Source: Aequorivita lipolytica
Lineage (GTDB): Bacteria > Bacteroidota > Bacteroidia > Flavobacteriales > Flavobacteriaceae
DNA length: 64,000 bases
Direction of reading: 5' to 3'
Assembly: GCF_007997135.1 (NCBI RefSeq)
Contig: NZ_VORU01000014.1
Location: 1 to 64,000 of the forward strand
Shown: positions 26,439 through 36,112 of the stretch, in pieces
How the letters are laid out: each line of letters opens with the position of its first letter
Numbering within the stretch: the first letter of the stretch is position 1
Made by a program: the position numbers and the translations under genes
Notes under the pieces: model-generated
What the model saw: the letters and a program-made list of their open reading frames with translations, nothing else
Told to the model about the DNA's origin: nothing
The model's database searches: none

Positions 26439-29400
26439 TTATTCCTTAATAAGTCGTTTGGTTATCTGGCCGTTTTCACCTTGAATAATTACAAGATAAG
26501 TAGCGGCAGCCATTTCAGAAACATCAAATGTTTTTTGAGTTCCCATGCTTCTAAGATCGATTGATTTTACCATTCTTCCTCTTAAATCGAAAATACTTAG
26601 ATTTTCAAGAGAAAGGCTTTGTGGGTTTCCAATCGTTACTGAATGCTTGGCTGGGTTTGGGTACATTTGTAAGCTTCCAATATTAGCATTGTTATTGCCA
26701 ACACCCAATATACTTTCAATAGTAAGTTCGAAAGTACAAGTTGATATATTGCCATATTCATCTTCCGCAGTAAGCGTAATGGTATAAACACCATCAGATA
26801 ATGGGGTTCCAGCAGCTGGATTTTGCGAAGTTATAATAACGGGATCGGTACAGTTATCAATTGCTGTTGCTTCACCAGTTGCAAAATAATCTGGAACTAT
26901 GTAAAACAAATTACCAGCTCCTGGATCTACAGTTTGATCTGCAGGACAAGTGAGGACTGGAGCAAGAAGGTCAACAGCTGTTACTATTGCCGTACAGGTA
27001 GATAGATTGCCATTGTTATCTTGACTGAAAACTTGAACCGTTACTGGTGTTCCGATATCAGCACAGGTGAACTCCGTAATGTCCACAGCTACCGTAAGTA
27101 TTCCACAGGCATCATCATTAGAAGCTATTACATCACTCGGATTAAGGGTGGCTGTTCCATCTGCTCCAATTTCAATTGTGAAATCTTGGCAAACAAGCAC
27201 TGGAGAAGTATTATCCTCTACCGTTACTATTGCGGTACAAGTACTAACATTTCCGTTTACATCTGTTACGGTAAGCACTACGGTGTTGTCGCCTATGCTT
27301 GAACAATCAAAAGTATCAATATCCAAACTATAGGTGTCTATTCCACAGGCATCCGTGCTTCCGCCGTCAACGTCTGCTCCTGTAATAGTCACAGTACCGG
27401 TTACCGGATCCAATTCAACTGTAATGTTTTGGCAAACGGCAACGGGAGGTGTAATATCCTCTACGGTTACTATTGCTGTACAAGTGTTGGAATTCCCGTG
27501 AATATCGGTAACTGTTAACACAACAGGGTTGTCGCCTACATCACTACAGTCAAAAATACTCGGACTTACTGATACAGATGCAATTCCGCAGTTGTCGGTA
27601 GAACCTCCGTCCACATCTGCTGCGGTAATGGATGCGTTTCCAAACTCATCCAATTGAATGGTAATATTTTGACAAACCATTGTTGGCAATTCATTATCGG
27701 TAACAGTAATGGTGAAACTACATACAGTTGTATTTCCGCTTCCATCGGTTGCAGTAAATTCAATAGTACTTATCCCAACTGGGAAATCACCTCCACTTGA
27801 AAGACCACCTGTTTGGGCAACGGTTACGCTACAATTATCCAAGCCTATTGCCATTGGGAAACTTACAGCTGCGCTGCACATTCCTAAGTCTGTATTTGCA
27901 GTAATATTTGCAGGACAAACTATTGTTGGTGGAAGGTCATCTTCTACCGTAACTACGGCTACGCAAGTACTTGTATTTCCATTAACATCGGTTACTGTTA
28001 GGGTTACGTTGTTCGGACCAATATCAGCACAAGTGAAATCTGTAATGTCAATTGAAGTACTTGCAATTCCACAAGCATCGGTGCTGCCACCATCAACATC
28101 TCCAGCAGTAATGGAAACATTTCCAGAAGCATCTAACTGAACTGTTATGTTTTGGCAAACTGCTGTTGGTGCAACGTTGTCTTCCACGGTAACAACCGCG
28201 GTACAAGTGCTTGAGTTTCCATTAACATCGGTTACTGTTAGTATAACGTTATTTGGACCTACATTTGCACAAGTAAAGCTACTTGGAGAAACACTTAAAG
28301 ATGCAATAGCGCAGTTGTCTGTACTTCCGTTATTGATATCTGCAGCAGCAATGCTTGCCATTCCATTGGAATCCAACTGAATCGTAAATGGAGCTGCGCA
28401 ATTTGCAACTGGTACTTCGGTATCGTTTATGGTTACATCAAAAGAACAGGTTTGCACTGGGTTGATTCCATCGTCATACTCAAAGGTATTGGTGGTTGTT
28501 CCCACAGGGAAAGTATCTCCGCTTGGCAGACCTGCTGTTTGGGTAATGGTTCCACTGGCTGCGCCAAAAATGGTATAGCCGTTCCACCTGTTGTTTGAAT
28601 AAATCCAAGCTTGTCCATTTTCATAAGTAAAACCAAAGTTTGTTGCTGGCAAACTTAAACCTATACTACTAGCAGCGGCATAAGCTCCAGAAGCTCGATC
28701 ATACAAATGAACGGATTGGGTAGTATTATCATAGATTGCATATTCATACCCAGTTATTCCTGTATAGCCTACAGCGTAGGCTGCATAGGATGCTCCACCT
28801 GGTATTCCAGAAAGTACTAGTGTTGCATTTGTAGTACCTGTAGCTCTATCAACTTGTGTGATGGCTCCTGCATTATAGTAGATTATTTCATTGTTGTCAT
28901 AATCAAAATCACCTATTGATTGCGAATTGGGTTGGTTGGCTGGAAGAATAGGAGTCACAGTTCCATCAGGGCAATCGCCTGCTAAATTAGTGAGTATAAC
29001 CCCGAATGTATTATATCCATTCCCTTCAGATTGACTCAGGGATGGATTCCACCAGGCTCCTCTATAATCAAAACCTGCGGCTATTGTACTAATTAGAGTC
29101 GCAGTAGTACCGTCAAAGCAATCTATAGGAAAAGAAGAGCTTCCAGCATTCATACTATAATATCTATCCAAATTTGGATTATAACTAAGTCCAGATCTAT
29201 ATATATCTCCACTTACAGTAATCAATTCCAAAGAAGCAACACCAGTTGCCAAAGGACCAGAGCTACCACCGCAACCAGAAGGTGATGCTACAGAATATGT
29301 TACAACTGCGCCGCAAATACCTGGATCGTTGTCTTGAGTAATATCACCCGGACAAACAAAGGGGCCGCCGCCGCCTCCGCCGCCAATCACATTAACAATG

Positions 29401-32273
29401 GCCGAGCAGGTTGAAGTTGCTCCGCTGTCATTGGTAACTTCAACTAAAACCGTATTCAATCCTGTATCTGAACAGCTAAAACTTACGGTTGAAGCCAATG
29501 GGCTTCCTGCAAGTACGGTATAGCTTCCACAGTCAACAGTAACACTATACAGCAGATCTTCGGCATTTACAGTGGCATTTCCACTTCCGTCTAAGGTAAC
29601 ATCCAATACTGGTACAGTTACTTCATAATCATAATCTATTCCCCAACTGTTTATTATACCTGTATCTGAACCAACAACATCGGAAACTGTAAGTTCCCAT
29701 ACTCCCATTGTGCTCTCACCGTCAAATATGGACAGTGGATTGTTTGGTATGAAAGACCCATTGATTGTCGGCACAGAACCTGCACATTCACTTTCAACAG
29801 GAGTGGCAGCTTCATCATCTAAAGCAGCAACAATATTATCGCCTGAACACCCAAATCCAGTTGTTGTTCTTCCAGGCCTGTCTACAATTGTAGCCATTGT
29901 TCCTAATGGAGATTTTATTGTAACAATAATATCACCTACATAAGTGTGTGATATGTTTAAGTTTACATCCAAATCTGTGATGGAAACATCTTCAGTAACA
30001 TTCATAGTTACCGTAACACCTGTAGGATTATTATCTGGTATCGGTGTTCCGGGACTGCTGGATTGTGAGCCAGTCATTGGAATTAAACCAGAGCCCATAC
30101 ATATAATTTCTGGGGGATCGTTGGTTACATTAATATCATCTGTTAAAGTAGTTGGTGCTCCCGTACAGAAATCGTTCACTAGATAAGTTACTGTCACCAA
30201 GCCTGGGCCTCCAACACTCGGATTGAAGGTAAATGTGGTACCATTGCCGTCATCGGTTACACCAGGACCACCGTACACGCCCCCCGGCGGGTTTCCGCCA
30301 GAAAGACCAGTTTGTATTCCGTCTGAAAGACATACCTCATCAATAACATCTAAACTTGAAAAAGTTGGGGGCAAATCAAAAGCTTCCGTTCCGTCAGTCT
30401 TACTTCCGGATGAGCCCTGAATTGCACTAAAACCCAAGCCTCTTCTAGCAAAAGCATCCCAAATAGCACATTGATTGGCTCCTCCATACATAGCCATATC
30501 TGCTGCCAAGATTGCGTCTCTTCCATCTACAAAACCAGGTTGGCTTACCTGCAATTTCATCCCTTCGGTTACCAATGCCAATGATATATTATTTCCTCCG
30601 GTTCCATTATAAAAATCTGAGTCAAAACCATGGATAGCTATAAGTTCCCAAGTCATTTCCCATAACATTTCTGCCCATACAGAACCCACTCCATGAGGTG
30701 CTACTGCTGTTTTAATATCGTCATAAGTATGTGGGTTGATACCAAAATTGGTACTGTATGGATAAACACGGATTCCCGGACCGCCTGGGCCTTCACCTAT
30801 TAACCAAGTTCCAACACCTCTTGAATCTGGTCCAGCATCTCCACTTTCCATTGTAAGCAATAAGCCATAATAATCACTCCAGCCCTCACCCATTTGTTCT
30901 TGACCTCCTAATATGCTTAACCTATTGGAAATTCCATGACCGTATTCGTGAATTATTACAAAATTATCTAAATCGCCATCCCGTGTATTACAAACATACA
31001 TTTGCATGCGCGGTCTGTTCCCATCTGGTGGAGTTCCAAAGTTTGCATTACAAGTTCCCGACCCATCTTGGGCCTCAGCGTTTACAGGGTCATTACCAAG
31101 TCCGCCGTTACCGTAATTATTCTGTTGAAAGTTTCCACTGGCTTCATCAAAACCATATAGATAGGTTACATCGTGAACGATATTTGTCCAATAGAATAGA
31201 TTAGTGATAGCAGCATTTTCTGATTGATCTCCAGCGCTATATGTAGTATTCAGCGGAAAATCAAATATTAAGTTTCCACCAGGACTAAAAGCATATTTTC
31301 CGTCAGGACTGTTGTTTGCGTTGTCATCATCATAAGCGTCGGTGTTGTTTCCTCGGGTGTTAGTAAATTCAGGTGTGTCATCTCCATTTGTATCATGCCA
31401 TCCAAATGGTGAGGCAGTCAAATTCTCTGGGTTTGTAACCAAAGTACGTGTTCCGTAATTTGGGTTTTCATTTGGCATCGCATATACCCTGTAGCTTGCT
31501 GCTGGAGGTGCGGCCATATTTGATGTAATACTTGTATTGCTTATCACCGGCTTTTCCATTGGTCCAATGAAGGCTGCAGATTTTGAAGCAACAGCATGCA
31601 CATGATCATTGTGATCGCCCAAAATATTACAGGAAACAGTCCAATTGTCTTTGTCAATTATTTTTCCGGTTGAAGCATCCACCCGGAAATTCCACCAGTC
31701 TGAAGTTGTTTTTTCAGCTATGGAAAGTTCCCAAACCAATTGGGTTCCAACACCTTCTTTATAATAGTACATTAACTTGACGGGGATTTCTTCTGAAGAA
31801 ATTCCCGCCTTATTGAAAACGGCAGCTTTATTCTTGCCTCCAATACTTTTTACCTCTTGAAGATTCGATACTCTGTAACCCATTTGATTGGCAACAGAAG
31901 TAATTGCTTGTCTTGCTGAAATTCCTAGGGAACTGCTCTTAACGGTAGCTTGCACATCAGCCAAGAACTTATTGTGCTCCATCAAAACTTTTCCAGTTTT
32001 GTCAAAATGCACACTGGATTCGGTTCCGTAAACTTCCAAACCGTTAATGGCCTGTCGTAAATATACATGGCGAATACCGCTGATGCGGCTAACGTGTTCT
32101 TTAGTAATTACATAAGAGTCACTTTTCTGTACAATGAGTTTTTCTAGCGAAATAGTTGAAGGTTTCGTGGCCAATTGTGCAGATTCCTTCTCTTTTTCTG
32201 GGTTTTTGTGTTGCGCTGAAAGCTGAATGGTCAGCATGCATAACACCATCAAGAGTAGTGTTGATTTTTTCAT
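26439..32273 (-). CDS. giant secreted M36 (fungalysin) metalloprotease with P-domain, HYR repeats and T9SS tail
   Basis: A 1944-residue protein. A signal peptide (MKKSTLLLMVLCMLTIQLSAQ) precedes an FTP-type propeptide (about 40-210, LRQAINGLEVYGTESSVHFD). The M36 catalytic domain (about 300-670) has the zinc motif VIIHEYGHGISNRL (HEYGH at about 441-445) and the ligand-bearing EQMGEGWSDYYGLLL. Next come a proprotein-convertase P-like domain (about 725-885, GVWELTVSDVVGSDTG), an HYR domain (from about 975) split by a roughly 240-residue insertion (about 998-1244), and seven ~80-residue Ig/HYR-type repeats (about 1290-1850) with CQNITVQLD...TVED patterns. A T9SS type A sorting domain ends the protein (MYPNPAKHSVTIGNP to RLIKE). 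It is likely a surface or released protease for extracellular protein. Confidence 0.92.
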   Translation of the reverse strand: MKKSTLLLMVLCMLTIQLSAQHKNPEKEKESAQLATKPSTISLEKLIVQKSDSYVITKEHVSRISGIRHVYLRQAINGLEVYGTESSVHFDKTGKVLMEHNKFLADVQATVKSSSLGISARQAITSVANQMGYRVSNLQEVKSIGGKNKAAVFNKAGISSEEIPVKLMYYYKEGVGTQLVWELSIAEKTTSDWWNFRVDASTGKIIDKDNWTVSCNILGDHNDHVHAVASKSAAFIGPMEKPVISNTSITSNMAAPPAASYRVYAMPNENPNYGTRTLVTNPENLTASPFGWHDTNGDDTPEFTNTRGNNTDAYDDDNANNSPDGKYAFSPGGNLIFDFPLNTTYSAGDQSENAAITNLFYWTNIVHDVTYLYGFDEASGNFQQNNYGNGGLGNDPVNAEAQDGSGTCNANFGTPPDGNRPRMQMYVCNTRDGDLDNFVIIHEYGHGISNRLSILGGQEQMGEGWSDYYGLLLTMESGDAGPDSRGVGTWLIGEGPGGPGIRVYPYSTNFGINPHTYDDIKTAVAPHGVGSVWAEMLWEMTWELIAIHGFDSDFYNGTGGNNISLALVTEGMKLQVSQPGFVDGRDAILAADMAMYGGANQCAIWDAFARRGLGFSAIQGSSGSKTDGTEAFDLPPTFSSLDVIDEVCLSDGIQTGLSGGNPPGGVYGGPGVTDDGNGTTFTFNPSVGGPGLVTVTYLVNDFCTGAPTTLTDDINVTNDPPEIICMGSGLIPMTGSQSSSPGTPIPDNNPTGVTVTMNVTEDVSITDLDVNLNISHTYVGDIIVTIKSPLGTMATIVDRPGRTTTGFGCSGDNIVAALDDEAATPVESECAGSVPTINGSFIPNNPLSIFDGESTMGVWELTVSDVVGSDTGIINSWGIDYDYEVTVPVLDVTLDGSGNATVNAEDLLYSVTVDCGSYTVLAGSPLASTVSFSCSDTGLNTVLVEVTNDSGATSTCSAIVNVIGGGGGGGPFVCPGDITQDNDPGICGAVVTYSVASPSGCGGSSGPLATGVASLELITVSGDIYRSGLSYNPNLDRYYSMNAGSSSFPIDCFDGTTATLISTIAAGFDYRGAWWNPSLSQSEGNGYNTFGVILTNLAGDCPDGTVTPILPANQPNSQSIGDFDYDNNEIIYYNAGAITQVDRATGTTNATLVLSGIPGGASYAAYAVGYTGITGYEYAIYDNTTQSVHLYDRASGAYAAASSIGLSLPATNFGFTYENGQAWIYSNNRWNGYTIFGAASGTITQTAGLPSGDTFPVGTTTNTFEYDDGINPVQTCSFDVTINDTEVPVANCAAPFTIQLDSNGMASIAAADINNGSTDNCAIASLSVSPSSFTCANVGPNNVILTVTDVNGNSSTCTAVVTVEDNVAPTAVCQNITVQLDASGNVSITAGDVDGGSTDACGIASTSIDITDFTCADIGPNNVTLTVTDVNGNTSTCVAVVTVEDDLPPTIVCPANITANTDLGMCSAAVSFPMAIGLDNCSVTVAQTGGLSSGGDFPVGISTIEFTATDGSGNTTVCSFTITVTDNELPTMVCQNITIQLDEFGNASITAADVDGGSTDNCGIASVSVSPSIFDCSDVGDNPVVLTVTDIHGNSNTCTAIVTVEDITPPVAVCQNITVELDPVTGTVTITGADVDGGSTDACGIDTYSLDIDTFDCSSIGDNTVVLTVTDVNGNVSTCTAIVTVEDNTSPVLVCQDFTIEIGADGTATLNPSDVIASNDDACGILTVAVDITEFTCADIGTPVTVQVFSQDNNGNLSTCTAIVTAVDLLAPVLTCPADQTVDPGAGNLFYIVPDYFATGEATAIDNCTDPVIITSQNPAAGTPLSDGVYTITLTAEDEYGNISTCTFELTIESILGVGNNNANIGSLQMYPNPAKHSVTIGNPQSLSLENLSIFDLRGRMVKSIDLRSMGTQKTFDVSEMAAATYLVIIQGENGQITKRLIKE
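26940..28420 (-). repeat. 240-bp coding repeats in the M36 protease gene
   Basis: Unit starts recur every 240 bp (for example near 27261, 27501, 27741, 27981 and 28221). The two at 27976-28000 and 28216-28240 share the same 25 bases, including CATTAACATCGGTTACTG. Each unit encodes about 80 residues. Confidence 0.8.
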
Positions 32274-32381
32274 ATTGAAATTTGATTTTAGTTAGTTTTA
32301 TAAAACTATGATAAAATCGTAAGAATCAACTATTTGTCATCAAAATATTTTCAATTATTTTTCCCCAAGAACAACAACCAT

Positions 32382-32410
32382 AAAAAAAGCCCCCCAAATT
32401 GGGAGGCTTT
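32382..32410 (-). terminator. terminator of cspA
   Basis: Stem AAAGCCTCCC / GGGGGGCTTT (one G:T pair) followed by seven T on the minus strand. Confidence 0.85.
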
Positions 32411-32431
32411 GTCTTAAAAAAATTGTGTGTA

Positions 32432-32623
32432 TTAAAGTACTTTTACGTTAACCGCGTTCAATCCTTTTTTTCCTTCTTGAAGATCAAATTCTACTTCGTC
32501 ACCTTCACGAACTTCGTCGATTAGGCCTGAGATGTGTACAAAATGTTCTTTGTTGGTTCCTTCTTCAGTGATAAAACCAAAACCTTTGGTATCGTTGAAG
32601 AATTTTACTGTTCCTTTGTTCAT
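32432..32623 (-). CDS. cspA: cold shock protein (CspA family)
   Basis: A 63-residue single cold-shock domain. RNP1 is KGFGFITEE and RNP2 is EHFVHISGL; it starts MNKGTVKFFNDT and ends GLNAVNVKVL. Such proteins bind single-stranded RNA/DNA and melt mRNA structure in the cytoplasm. Monocistronic: own -7 box 31 bp upstream and own terminator. It is separated from the M36 gene by 158 bp. Naming within the Csp family is arbitrary. Confidence 0.95.
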   Translation of the reverse strand: MNKGTVKFFNDTKGFGFITEEGTNKEHFVHISGLIDEVREGDEVEFDLQEGKKGLNAVNVKVL

Positions 32624-32654
32624 TGTATTTAATTAAAAAATTTATAATAAGTGG

Positions 32655-32662
32655 CAAAGATA
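32655..32662 (-). promoter_or_regulatory. -7 promoter box for cspA
   Basis: TATCTTTG on the minus strand, 31 bp before the start codon. Confidence 0.65.
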
Positions 32663-32784
32663 GAATTATAATTGACAAATCAGCCCTTTAAGATTGTTTA
32701 TTTTAAAAAGTAAAAAATATGAAGCAATTTTTACTTTTTAACAATACAACTGTTAATTATATAATTTTCAATTAAATTCTTCAT

Positions 32785-34467
32785 TTAACTACTTAGAATT
32801 TTCCTTTTTTTGCTTTCTATTTTATCATTCAGCCATTTTGGATAATTACCACTTTCTTCGGCTTCAAGGATAGTTAAAGATTGTTTGTTGTCTGTTTTTA
32901 AAATTTCCTTCTGCTTTTTATTTAAAATTTCCCCTGCGGTCTGTAGTCCCGAATAACCTGCACCGGCAACACCGTGGCTCACAATACTGGCGCCACATAA
33001 ATAGAGGTTTTTTATTTCGCTTTTCGACTTATAGGCAAATGGTCCTATTTGGGTAAGTTTTTTTTCTGTTCCGTAAACACTTCCTCTTGTTGTATTTATA
33101 TAGTACTCATTGGTTATTGGTGTTCCCAATTCTTTATGAACAATATGTTTTCTGATATTGGGCAATACTTTTTCCAATATTTTTATCATTTTCTCCGTAA
33201 GCAACTCTTTAAATTGAAGATATTCTTTGGAGCGCGGTTCCTTCTCGTCTTTAAATTTTTCAAAAATATTATAATCCAAATAAGTTATGGCTTCTATGCT
33301 GTGGTGCTTCCCATCAAAGCTGGAAGGATCTTTTAAGGTTGTGCAGCTGATGAACATCCCTTCAAGTGCCTCATTATTGGTTATGTCTGGCATCATCATT
33401 CGTTCATACACTGTGTCCATATCTTCATTTGGCATCAACCAAATATTTCCCGAATCCATTCCCGCAGCTCTCAGGTCCATATCCACCGTTAGAAAAAGCA
33501 TTAGAGACGTGCATGAATACTTGGTTTTATTTAGTTTTTTCAGTAGCGTATTGCTCAAATTTTCTTCCCCAATAAGGTTTTTATACGTAATATTTGGATC
33601 TGCATTTGAAATTATCCGTTTAGCAAATAACTTCTCCCCGCTTTCAAGTTCAACGCCAATAGCGGTTTTTTTCTTTATTCCTTCCAAAAGAATTCTTTTA
33701 ACTGTCTGCTGTGTTTTTACCAAACCGTTATTCTTTTTGATGACAGTTGTCATCGCCTTCACAATGGCCGCACCGCCTCCACACGGATAAAATCCGCCGT
33801 TGAAATAATGGTCCATAACCGCACAATGTAGCGGAAAACTGGCTCTAGCTGGTGCAAGTCCGTGATCGCCAAACTGAATGTTGAGAATTTTCTTAAGTAA
33901 CGGATCTTTAATGTGCCAATCAATAACCCTTTTCAGGCTGAAAAGTGCATATTTACCCATATTCTTGGTTCGGAAAGGAATAGTTAAATGTTGCCAAAAC
34001 CCTTCAACATCTGGAAGCAATTGTAATTCTGAACTCACATTTTTCACTAGATTCAGATACTTTATAATATTTTTTTCTTCCTTCGGGAATTTCTTTACAA
34101 GCTCCGTAACCAAATCATCAAAATTTCCTGGGAAATCGAAACGTTCATCGCCAATATATGCGTGCTCATAAGCAGAAGGATTCATTCTGAAAAAAGTAAG
34201 ATTGTTGGCAATGCCTAATCCTTCGTAAAGCTGGGCAGTGGACTGACCTTTTTCCATTAGCCCGACGTAATGAACCCCCGGCGTGAATCGATGGCCATTT
34301 AAATAAAAACTGTGGCACCAACCGCCGGGAACGTCATGCTGCTCCAAAACCAAAACCTTTTGGCCAGCACGCGATAAACAAATAGCTGCCGAAAGTCCGC
34401 CAACACCACTTCCAATAATGATTGTGTCAAAATGTTGTTCTGTGAAACTGGGAAAAGTATTTTTCAA
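32785..34467 (-). CDS. CrtI/RetSat-like FAD-dependent oxidoreductase
   Basis: A 560-residue flavoprotein. The dinucleotide-binding start is FDTIIIGSGVGGLSAAICLSRAG, followed by VLVLEQHDVPGGWCHSFYLNG. The C-terminal FAD segment is NLYLCGASIVSHGVAGAGYS. This architecture is shared by phytoene desaturases and all-trans-retinol 13,14-reductases (RetSat); the PGGWCHSF motif and the HYVGLMEKG region point to the RetSat-like branch. The substrate is probably a polyene or lipid, but no carotenoid genes lie nearby. A structured inverted-repeat region precedes the gene (34515-34613). Confidence 0.82.
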   Translation of the reverse strand: MKNTFPSFTEQHFDTIIIGSGVGGLSAAICLSRAGQKVLVLEQHDVPGGWCHSFYLNGHRFTPGVHYVGLMEKGQSTAQLYEGLGIANNLTFFRMNPSAYEHAYIGDERFDFPGNFDDLVTELVKKFPKEEKNIIKYLNLVKNVSSELQLLPDVEGFWQHLTIPFRTKNMGKYALFSLKRVIDWHIKDPLLKKILNIQFGDHGLAPARASFPLHCAVMDHYFNGGFYPCGGGAAIVKAMTTVIKKNNGLVKTQQTVKRILLEGIKKKTAIGVELESGEKLFAKRIISNADPNITYKNLIGEENLSNTLLKKLNKTKYSCTSLMLFLTVDMDLRAAGMDSGNIWLMPNEDMDTVYERMMMPDITNNEALEGMFISCTTLKDPSSFDGKHHSIEAITYLDYNIFEKFKDEKEPRSKEYLQFKELLTEKMIKILEKVLPNIRKHIVHKELGTPITNEYYINTTRGSVYGTEKKLTQIGPFAYKSKSEIKNLYLCGASIVSHGVAGAGYSGLQTAGEILNKKQKEILKTDNKQSLTILEAEESGNYPKWLNDKIESKKRKILSS

Positions 34468-34514
34468 AGGAAGGTTGTATGTTTAAATTTTTTCTTTTGA
34501 ATAACAATGGAAAG

Positions 34515-34613
34515 AAAGAAATCTTCATTTTTTTAACTCGTTTCGCCGCGGCGAATGAAATGAAGATTTCTTTGATTTCCCTTTAGGGTTAGGGTAAAAA
34601 ATCAAAGAAATCT
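34515..34613. repeat. three-arm inverted-repeat element with mutually exclusive hairpins
   Basis: Arm A (34515-34530) and arm B (34558-34573) are a perfect 16-bp inverted pair. The overlapping 34564-34578 and arm C (34599-34613) are a perfect 15-bp inverted pair. Between A and B sits a perfect 14-bp palindrome TTCGCCGCGGCGAA (34542-34555). Arm B can pair with only one partner at a time. The element lies between lysA and the oxidoreductase gene, upstream of the latter. Confidence 0.8.
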
Positions 34614-34709
34614 CAATCCTACATTATTTAATAATAGCACGTTTTGAATTTAAACAAATCTATGGCTTTTCTTCTGAATGAAATATGGGAATCTAAAAAT
34701 TTCGAGAAA

Positions 34710-35915
34710 TTACAATTCAACTGCGATTTGATTTTTCAGAATATCCTCAAAAGTTTCCCTTTTACGAATCAAATGCGCTTTTCCTTTATACCAAAGCACT
34801 TCAGCAGGGCGATAGCGCGAATTATAATTGCTCGCCATGGTAAAGCAGTACGCACCAGCATTATGGAAGGAAAGTATATCACCTTCGTGAACTTCAGGAA
34901 TGCGACGGTTGTTTGCGAACGTATCGGTTTCACAAATGTAGCCAGTTACAGTGTAAAAACGGTCTCTTCCGTGTGGGCGCGAAATGTTTGAAATTTCGTG
35001 TTGTGATCCGTAAAGCATTGGGCGGATCAAATGGTTAAAACCGCTGTCAACCTGAGCAAATACAGTAGAAGTGGTTTGCTTTATCACATTTACCTTCACT
35101 AAAAACTGCCCAGCTTCACTTACCAAAAACTTGCCTGGCTCAAAAGCAAGCGTTAATTTTTTACCGTATTTTTTACTGAATTCATTGAAACGTTTGCTCA
35201 ATTTTTTACCGAGTTCTTCAACATTTGTTTCAATGTCACCTTCTTTATAAGGTACTTTGAAACCGCTTCCGAAGTCAATAAACTCAAGATTATCGAAATT
35301 TTCCGCAGCGTTAAAAAGTATTTCCGAAGCATAAAGGAAAACGTCAATATCCAGAATATCACTACCGGTGTGCATGTGGATTCCGTTGATATTCATTCCG
35401 GTATTTTCAACAATCCTTTTCAGCAAAGGCATTTGGTGGATTGAGATTCCAAACTTACTATCAATATGACCCACGGAAATATTTGAATTTCCACCCGCCA
35501 TAACGTGCGGATTTATACGGATACATACGGGAGTTTTGGGATGCTTGGTTCCAAATTGTTCCAAAATTGAAAGGTTGTCAATATTAATCTGTACGCCAAG
35601 TTTTGCGGCTTTTTCTATCTCTTCCAAAGAAATCCCGTTTGGTGTGTAGATAATGTCTTCAGGTTTTGCCCCAGCTTCCAGGCCTAACATTACTTCTTGG
35701 ATAGAAACGGTATCGAGACCGCCACCCATATTTATGATCAGTTTTAATACTGATATGTTTGAAAGCGCTTTTACGGCATAATTTATTTTCAAACTCTCCA
35801 CCTTTTCAAAAGCGCTGGTTAGACGTTTATACTGCTTTTCAATTTTAGCGGCATCATAAACATAAACTGGGCTTCCAAATTCTTGGGAAATTGCCAAAAG
35901 GTCTTGATTTTTCAT
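34710..35915 (-). CDS. lysA: diaminopimelate decarboxylase
   Basis: A 401-residue PLP enzyme converting meso-diaminopimelate to lysine. The PLP-binding lysine is in INYAVKALSN (Lys49). GIHMHTGSDILD, EFIDFGSGFKVPYKEGD and FEPGKFLVSEAGQFLV are family III decarboxylase motifs, and GYICETDTFANNR provides the conserved C-E-x-x-D substrate residues. Start ATG 35915 (MKNQDLLAIS): an open frame continues to 35981 but contains the -7 box CAAAAATA (35950-35957, minus TATTTTTG), so the longer start is rejected. Divergent from sucC. Confidence 0.95.
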   Translation of the reverse strand: MKNQDLLAISQEFGSPVYVYDAAKIEKQYKRLTSAFEKVESLKINYAVKALSNISVLKLIINMGGGLDTVSIQEVMLGLEAGAKPEDIIYTPNGISLEEIEKAAKLGVQINIDNLSILEQFGTKHPKTPVCIRINPHVMAGGNSNISVGHIDSKFGISIHQMPLLKRIVENTGMNINGIHMHTGSDILDIDVFLYASEILFNAAENFDNLEFIDFGSGFKVPYKEGDIETNVEELGKKLSKRFNEFSKKYGKKLTLAFEPGKFLVSEAGQFLVKVNVIKQTTSTVFAQVDSGFNHLIRPMLYGSQHEISNISRPHGRDRFYTVTGYICETDTFANNRRIPEVHEGDILSFHNAGAYCFTMASNYNSRYRPAEVLWYKGKAHLIRKRETFEDILKNQIAVEL

Positions 35916-35949
35916 GAGTTTTAAGAATAAATTTTTAAAAATTAAGGCG

Positions 35950-35957
35950 CAAAAATA
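35950..35957 (-). promoter_or_regulatory. -7 promoter box for lysA
   Basis: TATTTTTG on the minus strand, 34 bp before the start codon. Confidence 0.65.
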
Positions 35958-36074
35958 GGGATGTAAGCCGAAATACTTCATTAATAAATACTTAAATTTT
36001 CATTTTTGTTAAATCCATAAAATTTCAGAAGTACAATGCCTTAAAAAACATTAGTGCATTCCTGTTACATTTGT

Positions 36075-36082
36075 TATTTTTG
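36075..36082 (+). promoter_or_regulatory. -7 promoter box for sucC
   Basis: TATTTTTG, 30 bp before ATG 36113. A degenerate ATTCGTG-type element (ATTAGTGCATTCCTG) precedes it near 36050. Confidence 0.65.
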
Positions 36083-36112
36083 CATTCCATAAACAAGTAC
36101 AAAACCGCTACT

